Below, one piece after another: positions 25,603-34,179 of a DNA stretch of 64,000 bases. Under the pieces are notes generated by a model. That model was not told the DNA's origin. It worked only from the letters and a program-made list of their open reading frames with translations, and did not search any database. The position numbers and the translations under genes are program-made. Origin of the DNA: Candidatus Saccharimonadota bacterium (GTDB lineage: Bacteria > Patescibacteriota > Saccharimonadia > Saccharimonadales > Saccharimonadaceae); assembly GCA_017545505.1 (NCBI GenBank), contig JAFWNB010000001.1, positions 1-64,000 of the forward strand, read 5' to 3'. Each line of letters begins with the position of its first letter. Positions within the stretch are counted from its first letter, which is position 1.

Positions 25603-26019
25603 ATGAAAAACGTTTTTAAACTAATCTCAACATTTGTTATTACATTAACTTTATCTTTTGCTGGTTTAACGAGCGTTTCTGCAATGACTCTTAGAGAGGG
25701 TGCAGAAGCAGCACGTTGCGATGGTTGTCCAGCTGATTTGTTCGGAGATACAGGCGTTTTTAAACAAGTAACAAATACAATTCTTTACATCGTTGGAATT
25801 ATTGCAGTTATTATGTTGATTATAGGTGGTATTAAATATGTTATTTCTGGTGGTGATTCTAAAAAAGTTACCGATGCTAAAAATACCGTACTTTATGCGA
25901 TAATTGGTTTAGTAATTGCTTTCTTGGCGTTTGCTATCGTAAACTTTGTAATTTCCGCTTTGCCTAATAGCGAAACCGCGGATGAAACTTCCTTGTTAAT
26001 CCAATCTACTAACGGCTAA
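25603..26019 (+). CDS. T4SS pilin-like protein (VirB2/TrbC type)
   Basis: A 138-residue protein with a signal peptide (residues 1-27, ending SVSA) and two membrane helices (about 53-74 and 95-117) around a short cytoplasmic loop, GGIKYVISGGDSKKVTDAKNTV. This GG-x-Y-x-x-SGG/SGD-x-K-K-x-x-A-K loop is the signature of T4SS_pilin proteins (PF18895). Three relatives lie on the minus strand at 27353-28864, and the VirB6-VirB4 genes follow, so it is probably a pilin or surface subunit of that machine. A TGATATAAT box ends 6 bases before the ATG. The 3' end overlaps comF by 24 bases, tail to tail. Confidence 0.88.
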   Translation: MKNVFKLISTFVITLTLSFAGLTSVSAMTLREGAEAARCDGCPADLFGDTGVFKQVTNTILYIVGIIAVIMLIIGGIKYVISGGDSKKVTDAKNTVLYAIIGLVIAFLAFAIVNFVISALPNSETADETSLLIQSTNG

Positions 26020-26688
26020 TATCCCAACAACGATGTCGTTTATATCGTTTTCTTTTAATATTTTGATGCCTGCTCTGATACTGGCACCCGTTGTCCAAAC
26101 ATCATCTAGCAACAAATAGGTGATATTTTTTTCTGGTTTAAATTTTGGGTTTATGGAATAAGCTAAGTTGGCCTGGGTAAGGCGAGTTTTTTTGTCTGAG
26201 CCAACTTGGATACTATTATTTGCGCGTATAATAGCCTTTTTAACCGACCAATTATGATGACGTTTTGATAGTTGTTTGGCTAATAAATAGGTGTGATCTA
26301 AGCCGCGTTGACGAATATGGGAATCGATAGTAGGTAAGGGAATAATAGTGACAGGTTGGTTGATAATTGGTAATGCGTTGTCTAATAATTCAGCAAGGGG
26401 TTTTGATAATGCTCGAACAGAGTTATATTTGTAATCCTTAATCAGAGCGCCGACGATTGAATTGCGATCGCCAACATTAAAAATTGGTGGAAGATTTTTG
26501 CACTTTTTGCATTTTCCGTTTGTGTTGTTGGTTTTACAATTTGGACAATAATTTTGATGACTGGTTTTTAAGTTTTTTTTACAACGGTCACAAAATGCTT
26601 CGCCAATGTGACCGCAACCCCTACAGGTGTGCGGAGCTATTAAATCGAAAAAGTTTAGTTTTGTTGTAATTTTTACAATAAAATCCAT
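25996..26688 (-). CDS. comF: ComF-like phosphoribosyltransferase-fold competence protein
   Basis: A 230-residue protein. The N-terminus has two zinc-ribbon cysteine sets (CRGCGHIGEAFCDRC and CPNC followed by CKKCKN), typical of ComF. The C-terminal half is a type I PRTase fold: PLPTIDSHIRQRGLDHTYLLAKQL, then the PRPP-type loop YLLLDDVWTTGASI. ComF is required for DNA uptake in transformable bacteria and is thought to act with the ComF helicase and ssDNA-handling proteins. An upstream in-frame start at 26832 would run through the hsp20 promoter and gene, so the start at MDFIVK (26688) is preferred. comEC at 63208 and a pseudopilin at 60612 suggest a functioning uptake system. Confidence 0.9.
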   Translation of the reverse strand: MDFIVKITTKLNFFDLIAPHTCRGCGHIGEAFCDRCKKNLKTSHQNYCPNCKTNNTNGKCKKCKNLPPIFNVGDRNSIVGALIKDYKYNSVRALSKPLAELLDNALPIINQPVTIIPLPTIDSHIRQRGLDHTYLLAKQLSKRHHNWSVKKAIIRANNSIQVGSDKKTRLTQANLAYSINPKFKPEKNITYLLLDDVWTTGASIRAGIKILKENDINDIVVGILAVSRLD

Positions 26689-26695
26689 GATTCTC

Positions 26696-26749
26696 TTGAT
26701 TTTACTATGAACATGGTTTATAATAAAGCATAACAATATAAGTGGAGGA
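26696..26749 (+). promoter_or_regulatory. hsp20 promoter and ribosome-binding site
   Basis: TTGATT (26696-26701), a 17-base spacer and TATAAT (26719-26724), then GTGGAGGAAAT before the ATG at 26753. No CIRCE repeat is present, so this small heat-shock gene is not under the same operator as the other chaperones. Confidence 0.72.
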
Positions 26750-26752
26750 AAT

Positions 26753-27256
26753 ATGGCTCGTACAAACAGTGACGATTTGCTGATGGAAGATGACCTAGCG
26801 GCTGCTTTCCTAAATAACGACGATGAGCTCACGGCTCCCGTCGAGACTGAGGAAGCTGCAGGCGAGATGGTTATCCCAGAATCAGACGAACCAGTCGAAG
26901 ATGAATGGGTGGAGACAGACGAGTTTCCTGGACAGCTAGCAGTAGATGTCTATGAGACCGCCGACCAATTAGTAGTTAAAGCTCGCACCGCTGGCATTTC
27001 GAAATCCGATCTTGATGTCAGTATTTCCGACAATATTTTGACTATTTCTGGCGTTCTCTCAGGTGGTGAAGATGAGCAAACTACTAGATGGCATATTCAA
27101 GAATGTTATTGGGGCGAGTTTTCGAGGACAATTGCGCTTCCTGTACAGGTGCGCGAAGACGAAAATAGTGTGAAGGCCGAACTTAAAGATGGTGTTCTTA
27201 CTATCACGTTTGAAAAGGAAAAGACTGAAGCGCCTAAGAAGATTGAAGTACAATAA
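26753..27256 (+). CDS. Small heat-shock protein (Hsp20/alpha-crystallin family)
   Basis: A 167-residue holdase chaperone. The first 55 residues are acidic and low in complexity; about 60-160 form the alpha-crystallin domain (LAVDVYETADQLVVKARTAGISKSDLDVSISDNILTISG opens it; SFSRTIALPVQV-like and KAELKDGVLTITFEKEK close it, the latter matching the A-x-x-x-n-GVL motif). It lacks the usual IxI tail, ending KKIEVQ, which may serve instead. It sits between comF and the pilin genes but has its own promoter and terminator. Confidence 0.93.
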   Translation: MARTNSDDLLMEDDLAAAFLNNDDELTAPVETEEAAGEMVIPESDEPVEDEWVETDEFPGQLAVDVYETADQLVVKARTAGISKSDLDVSISDNILTISGVLSGGEDEQTTRWHIQECYWGEFSRTIALPVQVREDENSVKAELKDGVLTITFEKEKTEAPKKIEVQ

Positions 27257-27271
27257 TTTGTGTGCAATAAC

Positions 27272-27298
27272 AAATAGCTCCTTCAGGAGCTATTTTTT
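27272..27298 (+). terminator. Terminator of hsp20
   Basis: AAATAGCTCC, loop TTCA, GGAGCTATTTTTT. A ten-base stem with a T run. Confidence 0.93.
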
Positions 27299-27312
27299 GT
27301 GCGGGTGGATAA

Positions 27313-27342
27313 AAAAAACCGCCCGAAGAGTGGGCGGTTTTT
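27313..27342 (-). terminator. Terminator of the minus-strand pilin gene
   Basis: AAAAACCGCCC and GGGCGGTTTTT flank a short loop; a run of A on the left becomes the T run on the minus strand. It lies 11 bases past the stop of the pilin-like gene at 27353 and could act in both directions. Confidence 0.88.
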
Positions 27343-27352
27343 GACGAGTGTT

Positions 27353-27652
27353 CTAGCTTCCGTTACCTATAATATTTGTAATGACGAAGTTGACGATTGC
27401 AAACGCGAGAACACAGACGACAAGACCAATTAAACCATATAGGATGGTGTCTTTGGCTTTTTTAACTTTAGTAGCATCGCCGGAGGAAGTCATATAGTTT
27501 ACGCCACCGATAATCATAACTACAACACAAACTAAACCAAGTACGCCGATAACAGCATTGATAATGTTAACAATAGATACACTTAAGTTTTCATCGGTGT
27601 GAATGTACTCGCCAGGATTTCCTGCAGCGAGCTTTGTAATAATTTCTTTCAT
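27353..27652 (-). CDS. T4SS pilin-like protein without a signal peptide
   Basis: A 99-residue protein with two membrane helices (about residues 26-47 and 70-92) and the family loop GGVNYMTSSGDATKVKKAKDTILYGLIGL. Unlike its neighbours it has no cleavable signal peptide, starting MKEIITKLAAGNPGEY. It has its own TATAAT-rich promoter and an AAAGGAAC ribosome-binding site. Either the mature protein needs no signal, or it is a regulatory or assembly paralogue; the sequence does not tell. Confidence 0.86.
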   Translation of the reverse strand: MKEIITKLAAGNPGEYIHTDENLSVSIVNIINAVIGVLGLVCVVVMIIGGVNYMTSSGDATKVKKAKDTILYGLIGLVVCVLAFAIVNFVITNIIGNGS

Positions 27653-27720
27653 ATTTAGTTCCTTTTGAATTAGTTATTATAATTATACAGTTTTTTTAAA
27701 AAAAAGCAATAATCTTTAGT

Positions 27721-28128
27721 TTAATTAGGTGTGTAATTAATTATATTGTTAATAACGAAATTAACAATTGCGAATGCGAGAACACAGATAGCGAGGCCAA
27801 TTGTAGCATAGAGGATGGTTTTTTTGGCTTTTTCAAGTTTTTGGGTTTCGCCGGATGAAGTCATGTAGCTGTAGCCACCAATTATTATATAGATAACTGA
27901 AACTATGCCGGCTGCTCCGATGACGGCGAGGACAATGTTACGGATTACTTCACCCAATTCGGCAGAAGGAGCGTTTTCGCAGCCAGCAGCTTGTTTGACT
28001 GAATCTGGTACACTTTGGGAGCAAACGTCGGCGCTATTATTATTGGCCGCATATGTGGGAGTTAAAGAGATAAAAAATGTAAATAAGAGCATAAGTGATG
28101 CGAGTAGTGATTTAATTAATTTTAACAT
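27721..28128 (-). CDS. T4SS pilin-like protein with signal peptide
   Basis: A 135-residue protein with a signal peptide (1-27, ending TYAA), an extracytoplasmic segment with a cysteine pair (DVCSQSVPDSVKQAAGCENAP), and two helices enclosing the loop GGYSYMTSSGETQKLEKAKKTILYATIGL. It overlaps the upstream double-pilin gene by 17 bases and has AAAGGAG as ribosome-binding site, so the two are co-translated. Likely a structural subunit of the T4SS-like apparatus. Confidence 0.88.
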   Translation of the reverse strand: MLKLIKSLLASLMLLFTFFISLTPTYAANNNSADVCSQSVPDSVKQAAGCENAPSAELGEVIRNIVLAVIGAAGIVSVIYIIIGGYSYMTSSGETQKLEKAKKTILYATIGLAICVLAFAIVNFVINNIINYTPN

Positions 28129-28864
28129 TGTTATTCTCCTTTGAAATAACCTTTTGATTATAAAAATTTGATTGTGTATTCCGCATTGATTTATTGAGTA
28201 CGTTAGAAGCGAATGCAGTAATTATCTCTGCGAGGATTACTATGGCTAGACCAATTAAGGCATACATGATAATTTGTTTGGCTTTTTGGAGTTTATTAGG
28301 ATCTCCAGCGGAAGTGGTATAGGAAATACCCCCATACACTATGAATATAGCTGCAACTACTCCCGCCATACCAACTACCCATTGGATTGTACTGGTGACC
28401 ATGTTTGAAGGATCTACGCACGTTTCTTTTGCGCAATTTGAAAAATCTCCACCCGATAATAAAGCGATTCGGATTCCTGCAAGGATAATATGAGCGGTTA
28501 ATACTATGGCAAGGCCAATAAAGGCTTGGGGAAGAACTTTTTTGCTAGTTGTAATTCTAGTTGAATCACCGGCGGAGAACATATAGAGATATCCGCCATA
28601 GATGACGAAACCTAGAGCTAAATAAGTGCCTACCACGGTTATATCTGCAGCGACGTTAGCGGCGACCGTCCATATACCATTACTTAGAGTTTCTTGGTCA
28701 TTTATCACTACGCCACAGTCCCATGGAACGAGTCCGAGGACCATGTCACAATGATTTTCAGCGTTATAGATGTCTGAATCTGAATTATCCGCAAAGGTGA
28801 GGGAAGTAGATATGGATCCTAAAGTGAAACATATTAATAAACTTAAGATTATTCTTTTAATCAT
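28112..28864 (-). CDS. Fused double T4SS pilin-like protein
   Basis: A 250-residue protein with a signal peptide (1-24) and two tandem pilin modules. Module 1: a helix, the loop YGGYLYMFSAGDSTRITTSKKVL and a second helix. Module 2: a helix, the loop YGGISYTTSAGDPNKLQKAKQII and a second helix. Both loops carry the YGG-x-x-Y-x-x-SAGD signature. A cysteine pair lies in the segment between them (NCAKETC) and another precedes module 1. An upstream start (29077) would run through the divergent VirB6 promoter; the ATG at 28864, 6 bases past a TGTTATTAT box, is preferred. The duplication is discussed as a finding. Confidence 0.86.
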   Translation of the reverse strand: MIKRIILSLLICFTLGSISTSLTFADNSDSDIYNAENHCDMVLGLVPWDCGVVINDQETLSNGIWTVAANVAADITVVGTYLALGFVIYGGYLYMFSAGDSTRITTSKKVLPQAFIGLAIVLTAHIILAGIRIALLSGGDFSNCAKETCVDPSNMVTSTIQWVVGMAGVVAAIFIVYGGISYTTSAGDPNKLQKAKQIIMYALIGLAIVILAEIITAFASNVLNKSMRNTQSNFYNQKVISKENNNVKIN

Positions 28865-28869
28865 GTTTT

Positions 28870-28963
28870 TATAATAACATATTTTCCGAGAAAAATGAAC
28901 CAATATTATCTTGACAAAAACGCTTATGTGTGCTATTATTAATATACGCCTTAAAAAGGGAGG
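28870..28963. promoter_or_regulatory. Divergent promoters of the double-pilin and VirB6-like genes
   Basis: Plus strand: TTGACA (28911-28916), a 17-base spacer and TGCTATTAT (box 28934-28939), then GGGAGG (28958-28963) before the ATG at 28974. The consensus -35 and spacing predict one of the strongest promoters here. Minus strand: TGTTATTAT ending 6 bases before the double-pilin ATG. Confidence 0.75.
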
Positions 28964-28973
28964 CGATTTTGCT

Positions 28974-31900
28974 ATGATTGTGAAAAATAGATTAAAAATG
29001 AGTTTGAAAAATACCATTTTTGGGCTTATTTTTGCAATTTTAGCTGTTTTTATGCCATTTAGTAGTGTTTTTGTCAATTCTCAGGCGGTTTACGCAGAGC
29101 CGGAAACCAGTGAAAGTACAGAGGAAAATGAAGAAAACGCAGTGGAAAACGAAGGCAGTACAGAAGAAACCAATGAAAATACAGAGCAAGATGAAACCGA
29201 ACAAACAGAAGGCACACGAAATAGTGGTAACACTAGTGCTGTTACTACTGGTGACAATTGTCAGAGTAGTCTTGGGATGATTGGATGGCTAGTATGTCCT
29301 ACTACTGGTAAAATTGCTGAGGCTGTTGATTGGCTTTATGATAAGATTGAGAGTATTCTAATTGTCAACCCGATATCATTTAAAGAAGGAACACCGATTT
29401 ACGAGGTATGGAAGTATTGTCGTGGAATTACTAATATAGTCTTTATTATTTTCTTACTAGTAGTTATTTATTCGCAAATAACAGGTGTGGGAATATCTAA
29501 TTATGGTGTGAAAAAAGCTTTACCAAAGCTTATTATTGCAGCTATTTTAGTAAATTTGAGCTTTTTGATTTGTACACTAGCGGTGGATCTTTCCAATATA
29601 GTTGGTAATAGTTTAAGAGATGTGTTTACTACGGTACAAGAGAATGTTGTGTTGGCTGGGACTGGAATGACGGCGGCCGAAGCAGATATTTCTTCTGCGA
29701 GGATGTTCTCGTCGCTTGCAGGTGGTACAGCTTTGGCGGTAGGTGCTGGTGTAGTGGCGTTTGAGTTTGGTGCAATTTGGATGTTGATACCGGTGCTTCT
29801 TGGTGCGCTTGTAGCGGTAGTAACAGGTTTAATTACAATTGCGCTTCGTCAAGCGGTTGTAATGCTTCTTATAATGATTTCGCCACTTGCGATGGTAGCA
29901 TATATACTACCAAATACAGAAAAATGGTTTAATCAATGGCGTGATTTATTATATAAGATGTTAATTTTCTATCCTGCATTTTCTTTGCTATTTGGAGCAT
30001 CAAGCTTAGCTGGTTTTGCGATAATTGCGAGTGCGACTAGCGGTTTTGGGATAATCCTTGGTGTGGCTGTACAAATTTTCCCGTTGTTTTTCTCTTGGAA
30101 ATTAATGCAAATGAGCGGCACGTTTCTTGGTAACATTAATGCAGGATTGCGTGGCTTGGCTGCTAGGCCGTTGGCAGCGAACAGAGCATGGGCAGAATCG
30201 CATCGTAATTTAACTAGACAGAGAACTATAGAAGAAGGTCGAACCCCGTCAGCCCATTTGATGAGATTCTTAAATAATAGAAAGATAGCGCGAGAAGCGG
30301 CGATAAAAGATAGTGAATCGGCAAGCACACAGCGTGGTCTAGAATATTACCGTGGATTACGATATAGAAAAGACGGTTCAATTTCTAGAGAAGGTGAACG
30401 AGTATATGCTAGACAAGCTAAAATGATGGGATACGAAAGATCTATTCAGCGCGATGATAATAATCTTAACCTTGGCTATGGGGCAATTAAGGGCGCTGCG
30501 CGCGACGGAGCTCAAGCATCTAGATTAATGAGATTAGATAAGATAAATACTGCCGAAGCGGATTATTTGAAAATTGAGCGAGCCAGAGGTGAGAAAATTG
30601 ATTATGAGAATGCAGTCGGATTCCATAATAGAACTGAGGATGCTTACAATAATTACCTCAACCGCAAGCATGAGGGCGAAAAGAATTATGCAGTACGTGA
30701 TATGGTGGCTAGTACGCAGAATGAAGCTAGAGATCGTTTCGATGTGATTTCGAACATTATGGAAGGCGATATGGCTGGTATTCAATACGCTGGTGCGACG
30801 GCCGCCCATCTAAGAAGTTCATATCAGGATATTATACAGAATAAGATGAAAGCTTATTTTAATAAGACTGTGCCAACTGAAAGCGTGATGTTGAAATTAG
30901 AGGAATTAGCAAGGCAAAGTGATGTAATGAATAATATAGATTATGTGATACCTGGATTAAGAGAGTTGAACATTCGTGGAGATACGGATAAAGCAAGAGA
31001 AATTATAGAAAGAGCATTTGAATCTAATGGTGGCGGCGTTGAACTTGGTACCCATGCGTCACAATCTATTATGGGTTTTGTGCAATTTGATATGGGTAAT
31101 AGCGATCCATTTATGAAGAAGTTTGGTAAGCATATTAATGTGCAGACGGCGAAAGTATATGATAATGGTGAACGTAAAAATAAGATGACATCGTTAGATG
31201 AGTATGTGAAGGGTTATTATTATGAGGAAGGGTCAGATGAACCTGTTTATATTAAGACTGGTATTGAAAATTTGATAAAAGGTGTTTCACTTGACGCTAT
31301 GGAAAGAACAGCATTGCCAAACTTAGAGGCGTTCGTAAAGAAGGCTTATACTACTAAAAATAGCGATGGAACTGAGACATTTAATCAAGATGCTTATTTG
31401 AATAAGATGAAGGGAATTAGGGATTCGATGATGCCGGCCTTTATTTCGTCTACAATGAAATATCCATCAGGTAGTGAAGCATTACTCAGTGAAGTTAAGT
31501 TTTTGACCGGTTTAGAGCAGAAACCAACTAAGGATGAGAATGGTAGAGTGATATTAGATAAAAATGGTGAGCCTGAAATGGAATGGGTAGCTGCATGGGA
31601 TGGTTTGGAAGGTGAAGAACGTGAAAAATTACGAGATTATTATATTAATAATGCTACTAAATATCTTGGTGGCAGTACTCCGCAACAAATTTTGGGACTT
31701 AGATCGGATTTTAATAATCCATTTGCTTATCTTTTTGCTATGGATTATCTAGATAGTGATTCAGATGATATTGAAGAGGAAAATAATAAAAATAATTATC
31801 GTGAACGAATGCAAAATATAATGAACGAAAATCATTTTGAAAGTGATGTAGATTTGTTGAATAGCAGTGCTGGCAGAAAACTACTTGAGGAAATTCGCAG

Positions 31901-32393
31901 TGATGATGCAATGAGGCTTTTGAGTGATCGTGGTATGCTTAATCACTTTAAGAAAATGTCAGAACGATCTAGTGCGGTAAGTGGCTCTAAAGACTGGGTG
32001 AGAGAGATGCTTAATCTTGATCCAGGTAGAGTAGACAGGCTTAATAAGTCTATCAAGTTAGAAAAGCGAAAACAGGAAGCAAAATATAGAGCTAATAATC
32101 CGAGCCAAAATGAACCTGGTTCTAATAATGTATCAAATGACGCAATACTTAGAATGAGACAAGAATGTAGAAGGGCATTAGAGAGTTTATGGAACTCGGC
32201 TAGTTATAGATTAGAGGACAATGGTGGAGATTATTATGCCGAGACGAAGGCGATGCTTGAAAGCACTTTTGGACAAAATAGTAGAGAGGTGTTTGAATAT
32301 AATCAGTTTTATAATGATATAATGCAGGGTAGAGCTACGGTAGATGATTTGAGAACATATCTAGATGAACTTCTTAATAATGATGTCGAATAA
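28974..32393 (+). CDS. Large VirB6/TrbL-like membrane protein of a T4SS-like system
   Basis: A 1139-residue protein. Residues 1-47 form a signal-anchor; 48-95 are an acidic Glu/Thr/Asn-rich stretch; about 125-390 hold a TrbL/VirB6-like polytopic core (for example YCRGITNIVFIIFLLVVIYSQITGVG, KLIIAAILVNLSFLICTLAVDLSN, then MLLIMISPLAMVAYILPNTEKWFNQWRDLLYKML, the conserved P-x-W loop). The remaining 700 residues are hydrophilic and helical, rich in Arg, Asp and Glu, with no domain I recognise. In VirB6 proteins the core forms part of the inner-membrane channel. A TTG at 28911 also opens the frame but lies in the -35 box; the ATG behind GGGAGG is the start. Confidence 0.85.
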   Translation: MIVKNRLKMSLKNTIFGLIFAILAVFMPFSSVFVNSQAVYAEPETSESTEENEENAVENEGSTEETNENTEQDETEQTEGTRNSGNTSAVTTGDNCQSSLGMIGWLVCPTTGKIAEAVDWLYDKIESILIVNPISFKEGTPIYEVWKYCRGITNIVFIIFLLVVIYSQITGVGISNYGVKKALPKLIIAAILVNLSFLICTLAVDLSNIVGNSLRDVFTTVQENVVLAGTGMTAAEADISSARMFSSLAGGTALAVGAGVVAFEFGAIWMLIPVLLGALVAVVTGLITIALRQAVVMLLIMISPLAMVAYILPNTEKWFNQWRDLLYKMLIFYPAFSLLFGASSLAGFAIIASATSGFGIILGVAVQIFPLFFSWKLMQMSGTFLGNINAGLRGLAARPLAANRAWAESHRNLTRQRTIEEGRTPSAHLMRFLNNRKIAREAAIKDSESASTQRGLEYYRGLRYRKDGSISREGERVYARQAKMMGYERSIQRDDNNLNLGYGAIKGAARDGAQASRLMRLDKINTAEADYLKIERARGEKIDYENAVGFHNRTEDAYNNYLNRKHEGEKNYAVRDMVASTQNEARDRFDVISNIMEGDMAGIQYAGATAAHLRSSYQDIIQNKMKAYFNKTVPTESVMLKLEELARQSDVMNNIDYVIPGLRELNIRGDTDKAREIIERAFESNGGGVELGTHASQSIMGFVQFDMGNSDPFMKKFGKHINVQTAKVYDNGERKNKMTSLDEYVKGYYYEEGSDEPVYIKTGIENLIKGVSLDAMERTALPNLEAFVKKAYTTKNSDGTETFNQDAYLNKMKGIRDSMMPAFISSTMKYPSGSEALLSEVKFLTGLEQKPTKDENGRVILDKNGEPEMEWVAAWDGLEGEEREKLRDYYINNATKYLGGSTPQQILGLRSDFNNPFAYLFAMDYLDSDSDDIEEENNKNNYRERMQNIMNENHFESDVDLLNSSAGRKLLEEIRSDDAMRLLSDRGMLNHFKKMSERSSAVSGSKDWVREMLNLDPGRVDRLNKSIKLEKRKQEAKYRANNPSQNEPGSNNVSNDAILRMRQECRRALESLWNSASYRLEDNGGDYYAETKAMLESTFGQNSREVFEYNQFYNDIMQGRATVDDLRTYLDELLNNDVE

Positions 32394-32454
32394 ATAAAGT
32401 AATACCGAGTAAATAATTTTATAATTTGAACTGTTTATGTTATTATAATAGTAT

Positions 32455-33300
32455 ATGGCGCAGTATAAGGTGCCTCAGGATGTTGAGGCGGACGATAAAT
32501 TAATCGGACCGTTTAGCTTTCGGCAGTTTATTTATCTGTTGATTGCGGCGGGTTTGGTTGCACTTGCAGTGGGTTTGTTTCAAATTTTTCCACTTCTTGC
32601 AATAATCCCGTTACCATTCATTATTCTTTTCGTAGTTTTGGCTTTACCTTTAAAGAAAGACCAGCCGATGGAGACGTACCTTGCAGCATTGATTACTTAT
32701 TATCTGAAGCCACATAAACGAATTTGGACACCTGGGCAAAGAGAATCAACAATTACGATCACGGCTCCAAAAATTGTTGACGACGAAAGAGCAAGGAATC
32801 TGACTGGCGAAGAAGCTACGCATCGGATTTCTTTTCTAGCTGATATTGTTGACTCTGAAGGACGAGCTATTAATAACACGAATGGTAGCAACATGAATGA
32901 TGAAATTGTGGCAGAAGCAAATACTACGGATGATATGTTCGAGACTAACCACTTTAATCAGCTAGAGAACACTATTGCGAATGACGAAAATAAAAGGCAC
33001 GAGGAAGTTATCCGTGGAATGCAAGAAGCGATAAAGAAAAATGATGAATTGAATGGGTCGGCGGAAGTGGTAAAACATGAGGAAAAAGCTGATACATTTA
33101 ATATCCCGGAATTGCCTCGTATGCAAAATGTTGAAAAAACTGAAAATGAGGAAAAAACCGAAAAAGCTCAACCAGAATCCGTAAAATCTAGTATAATAGA
33201 ATTAGCGAATAATACCGATTATACTGTTGATACAATCGCTAAAGAAGCCAATCGTATAAAAGAAAAGGAGGACGGCGAAGTGTTTATCTCGCTGCATTAA
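32455..33300 (+). CDS. PrgI family protein (VirB3-like)
   Basis: A 281-residue protein. Residues 1-90 match PrgI (PF12666): YKVPQDVEADDKLIGPFSFRQFIYLLIAAG, a second helix, then LPLKKDQPMETYLAALITYYLKPHKRIWTPG. PrgI is the small two-helix partner of VirB4 in Gram-positive conjugation systems. The remaining 190 residues are a charged, unstructured tail not found in short PrgI proteins, ending EDGEVFISLH. The ATG is 5 bases after a TATAAT box. It is followed 3 bases later by the VirB4-N-like gene. Confidence 0.9.
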   Translation: MAQYKVPQDVEADDKLIGPFSFRQFIYLLIAAGLVALAVGLFQIFPLLAIIPLPFIILFVVLALPLKKDQPMETYLAALITYYLKPHKRIWTPGQRESTITITAPKIVDDERARNLTGEEATHRISFLADIVDSEGRAINNTNGSNMNDEIVAEANTTDDMFETNHFNQLENTIANDENKRHEEVIRGMQEAIKKNDELNGSAEVVKHEEKADTFNIPELPRMQNVEKTENEEKTEKAQPESVKSSIIELANNTDYTVDTIAKEANRIKEKEDGEVFISLH

Positions 33301-33303
33301 AGT

Positions 33304-34179
33304 ATGAATCCGCAACAGCAACAAGTTTTTCCGCAGAATCAAGGTATGCCTATTCAAGGTGCTCCAGCACAGGTCACACCGGAACAGATTTTACCAAATC
33401 AGATGATGCCACAAAATCCGAATGCAGCTAATCTTGGTTCGGCGGCGATGGCGGCTAATCAAGCTCAACCGGTTTCGCCAAATAAGGAATCGCCGACTTC
33501 TACGCAGTCCACACTTCTTATTTCGGAGTTACGTGACAATGTGGTGATTATGAAAGATGGATCATTTAGGGCTGTAGTGGCTTGTAAATCTATCAACTTT
33601 GATTTAATGTCTGACGTAGAGCGTGAGGCGGTCGAAGTGACCTATCAGGATTTCTTAAATTCGCTGAGGTTTAATATTCAAATTTTAGTTCGTTCGCAAA
33701 GAGTAGATATTGGTCCGTATATTGAAAAGCTTTCGGAAATTCGTCGCACAAACGATAACATGCTTTTGGGTGTATTGATGGATGATTATATCAATTTCAT
33801 CGATGCATTATCGCAAGAAGCAAATATTATGGACAAATCGTTCTTTATCGTGATACCATATTATACTTCAGAAACTGCCGAAAAGGTGGTGCAACAGACC
33901 AAGAATTTCTTTAAATCTTTTGCAAAAAATAAAGCTCCGGAAGTAGTAAGAATTGATCGGGCGACTTATGATAAAGCCCTCGACGAGCTAAATAACCGAG
34001 TTGATTCGGTGATGGCTGGTTTATTTAGAGCTGGCATACATTCGGTTCGTTTAAACACTAAAGAATTGGCTGAACTTTATTATAATTATAATAATCCAGA
34101 TACTGCAGTAAGGGAACCATTAGTGGATTTTTCTAAACTTGCCACAATGTATGTAAAGAAAGGTGAGAATAATGGCTAA
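33304..34179 (+). CDS. VirB4 N-terminal-domain-like protein (TraC-like)
   Basis: A 291-residue soluble protein. The first 65 residues are a Gln/Pro/Asn-rich flexible segment. From LISELRDNVVIMKDGSFRAVVACKSINFDLMSDVEREAVEVTYQDFLNSL onward it resembles the N-terminal domain of VirB4/TraC-type ATPases, ending before any Walker motif; RVDIGPYIEKLSEIRRTNDN and IPYYTSETAEKVVQQTKNFFKSF continue the fold. No ATPase domain is present, so it is an accessory subunit. It starts 3 bases after prgI with no clear ribosome-binding site, and overlaps virB4 by 8 bases, so translation is coupled. Confidence 0.82.
   Translation: MNPQQQQVFPQNQGMPIQGAPAQVTPEQILPNQMMPQNPNAANLGSAAMAANQAQPVSPNKESPTSTQSTLLISELRDNVVIMKDGSFRAVVACKSINFDLMSDVEREAVEVTYQDFLNSLRFNIQILVRSQRVDIGPYIEKLSEIRRTNDNMLLGVLMDDYINFIDALSQEANIMDKSFFIVIPYYTSETAEKVVQQTKNFFKSFAKNKAPEVVRIDRATYDKALDELNNRVDSVMAGLFRAGIHSVRLNTKELAELYYNYNNPDTAVREPLVDFSKLATMYVKKGENNG

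Noticed and set aside
28911-28973. TTG start of the VirB6-like gene
   Set aside because: It is the TTGACA -35 box of the gene's own promoter; the ATG at 28974 has a ribosome-binding site.
25265-28974. Integrated mobile element between tRNA-Ser and the VirB6 locus
   Set aside because: No integrase, transposase or relaxase is present, and the genes are housekeeping or machine components with the genome's usual promoter style.
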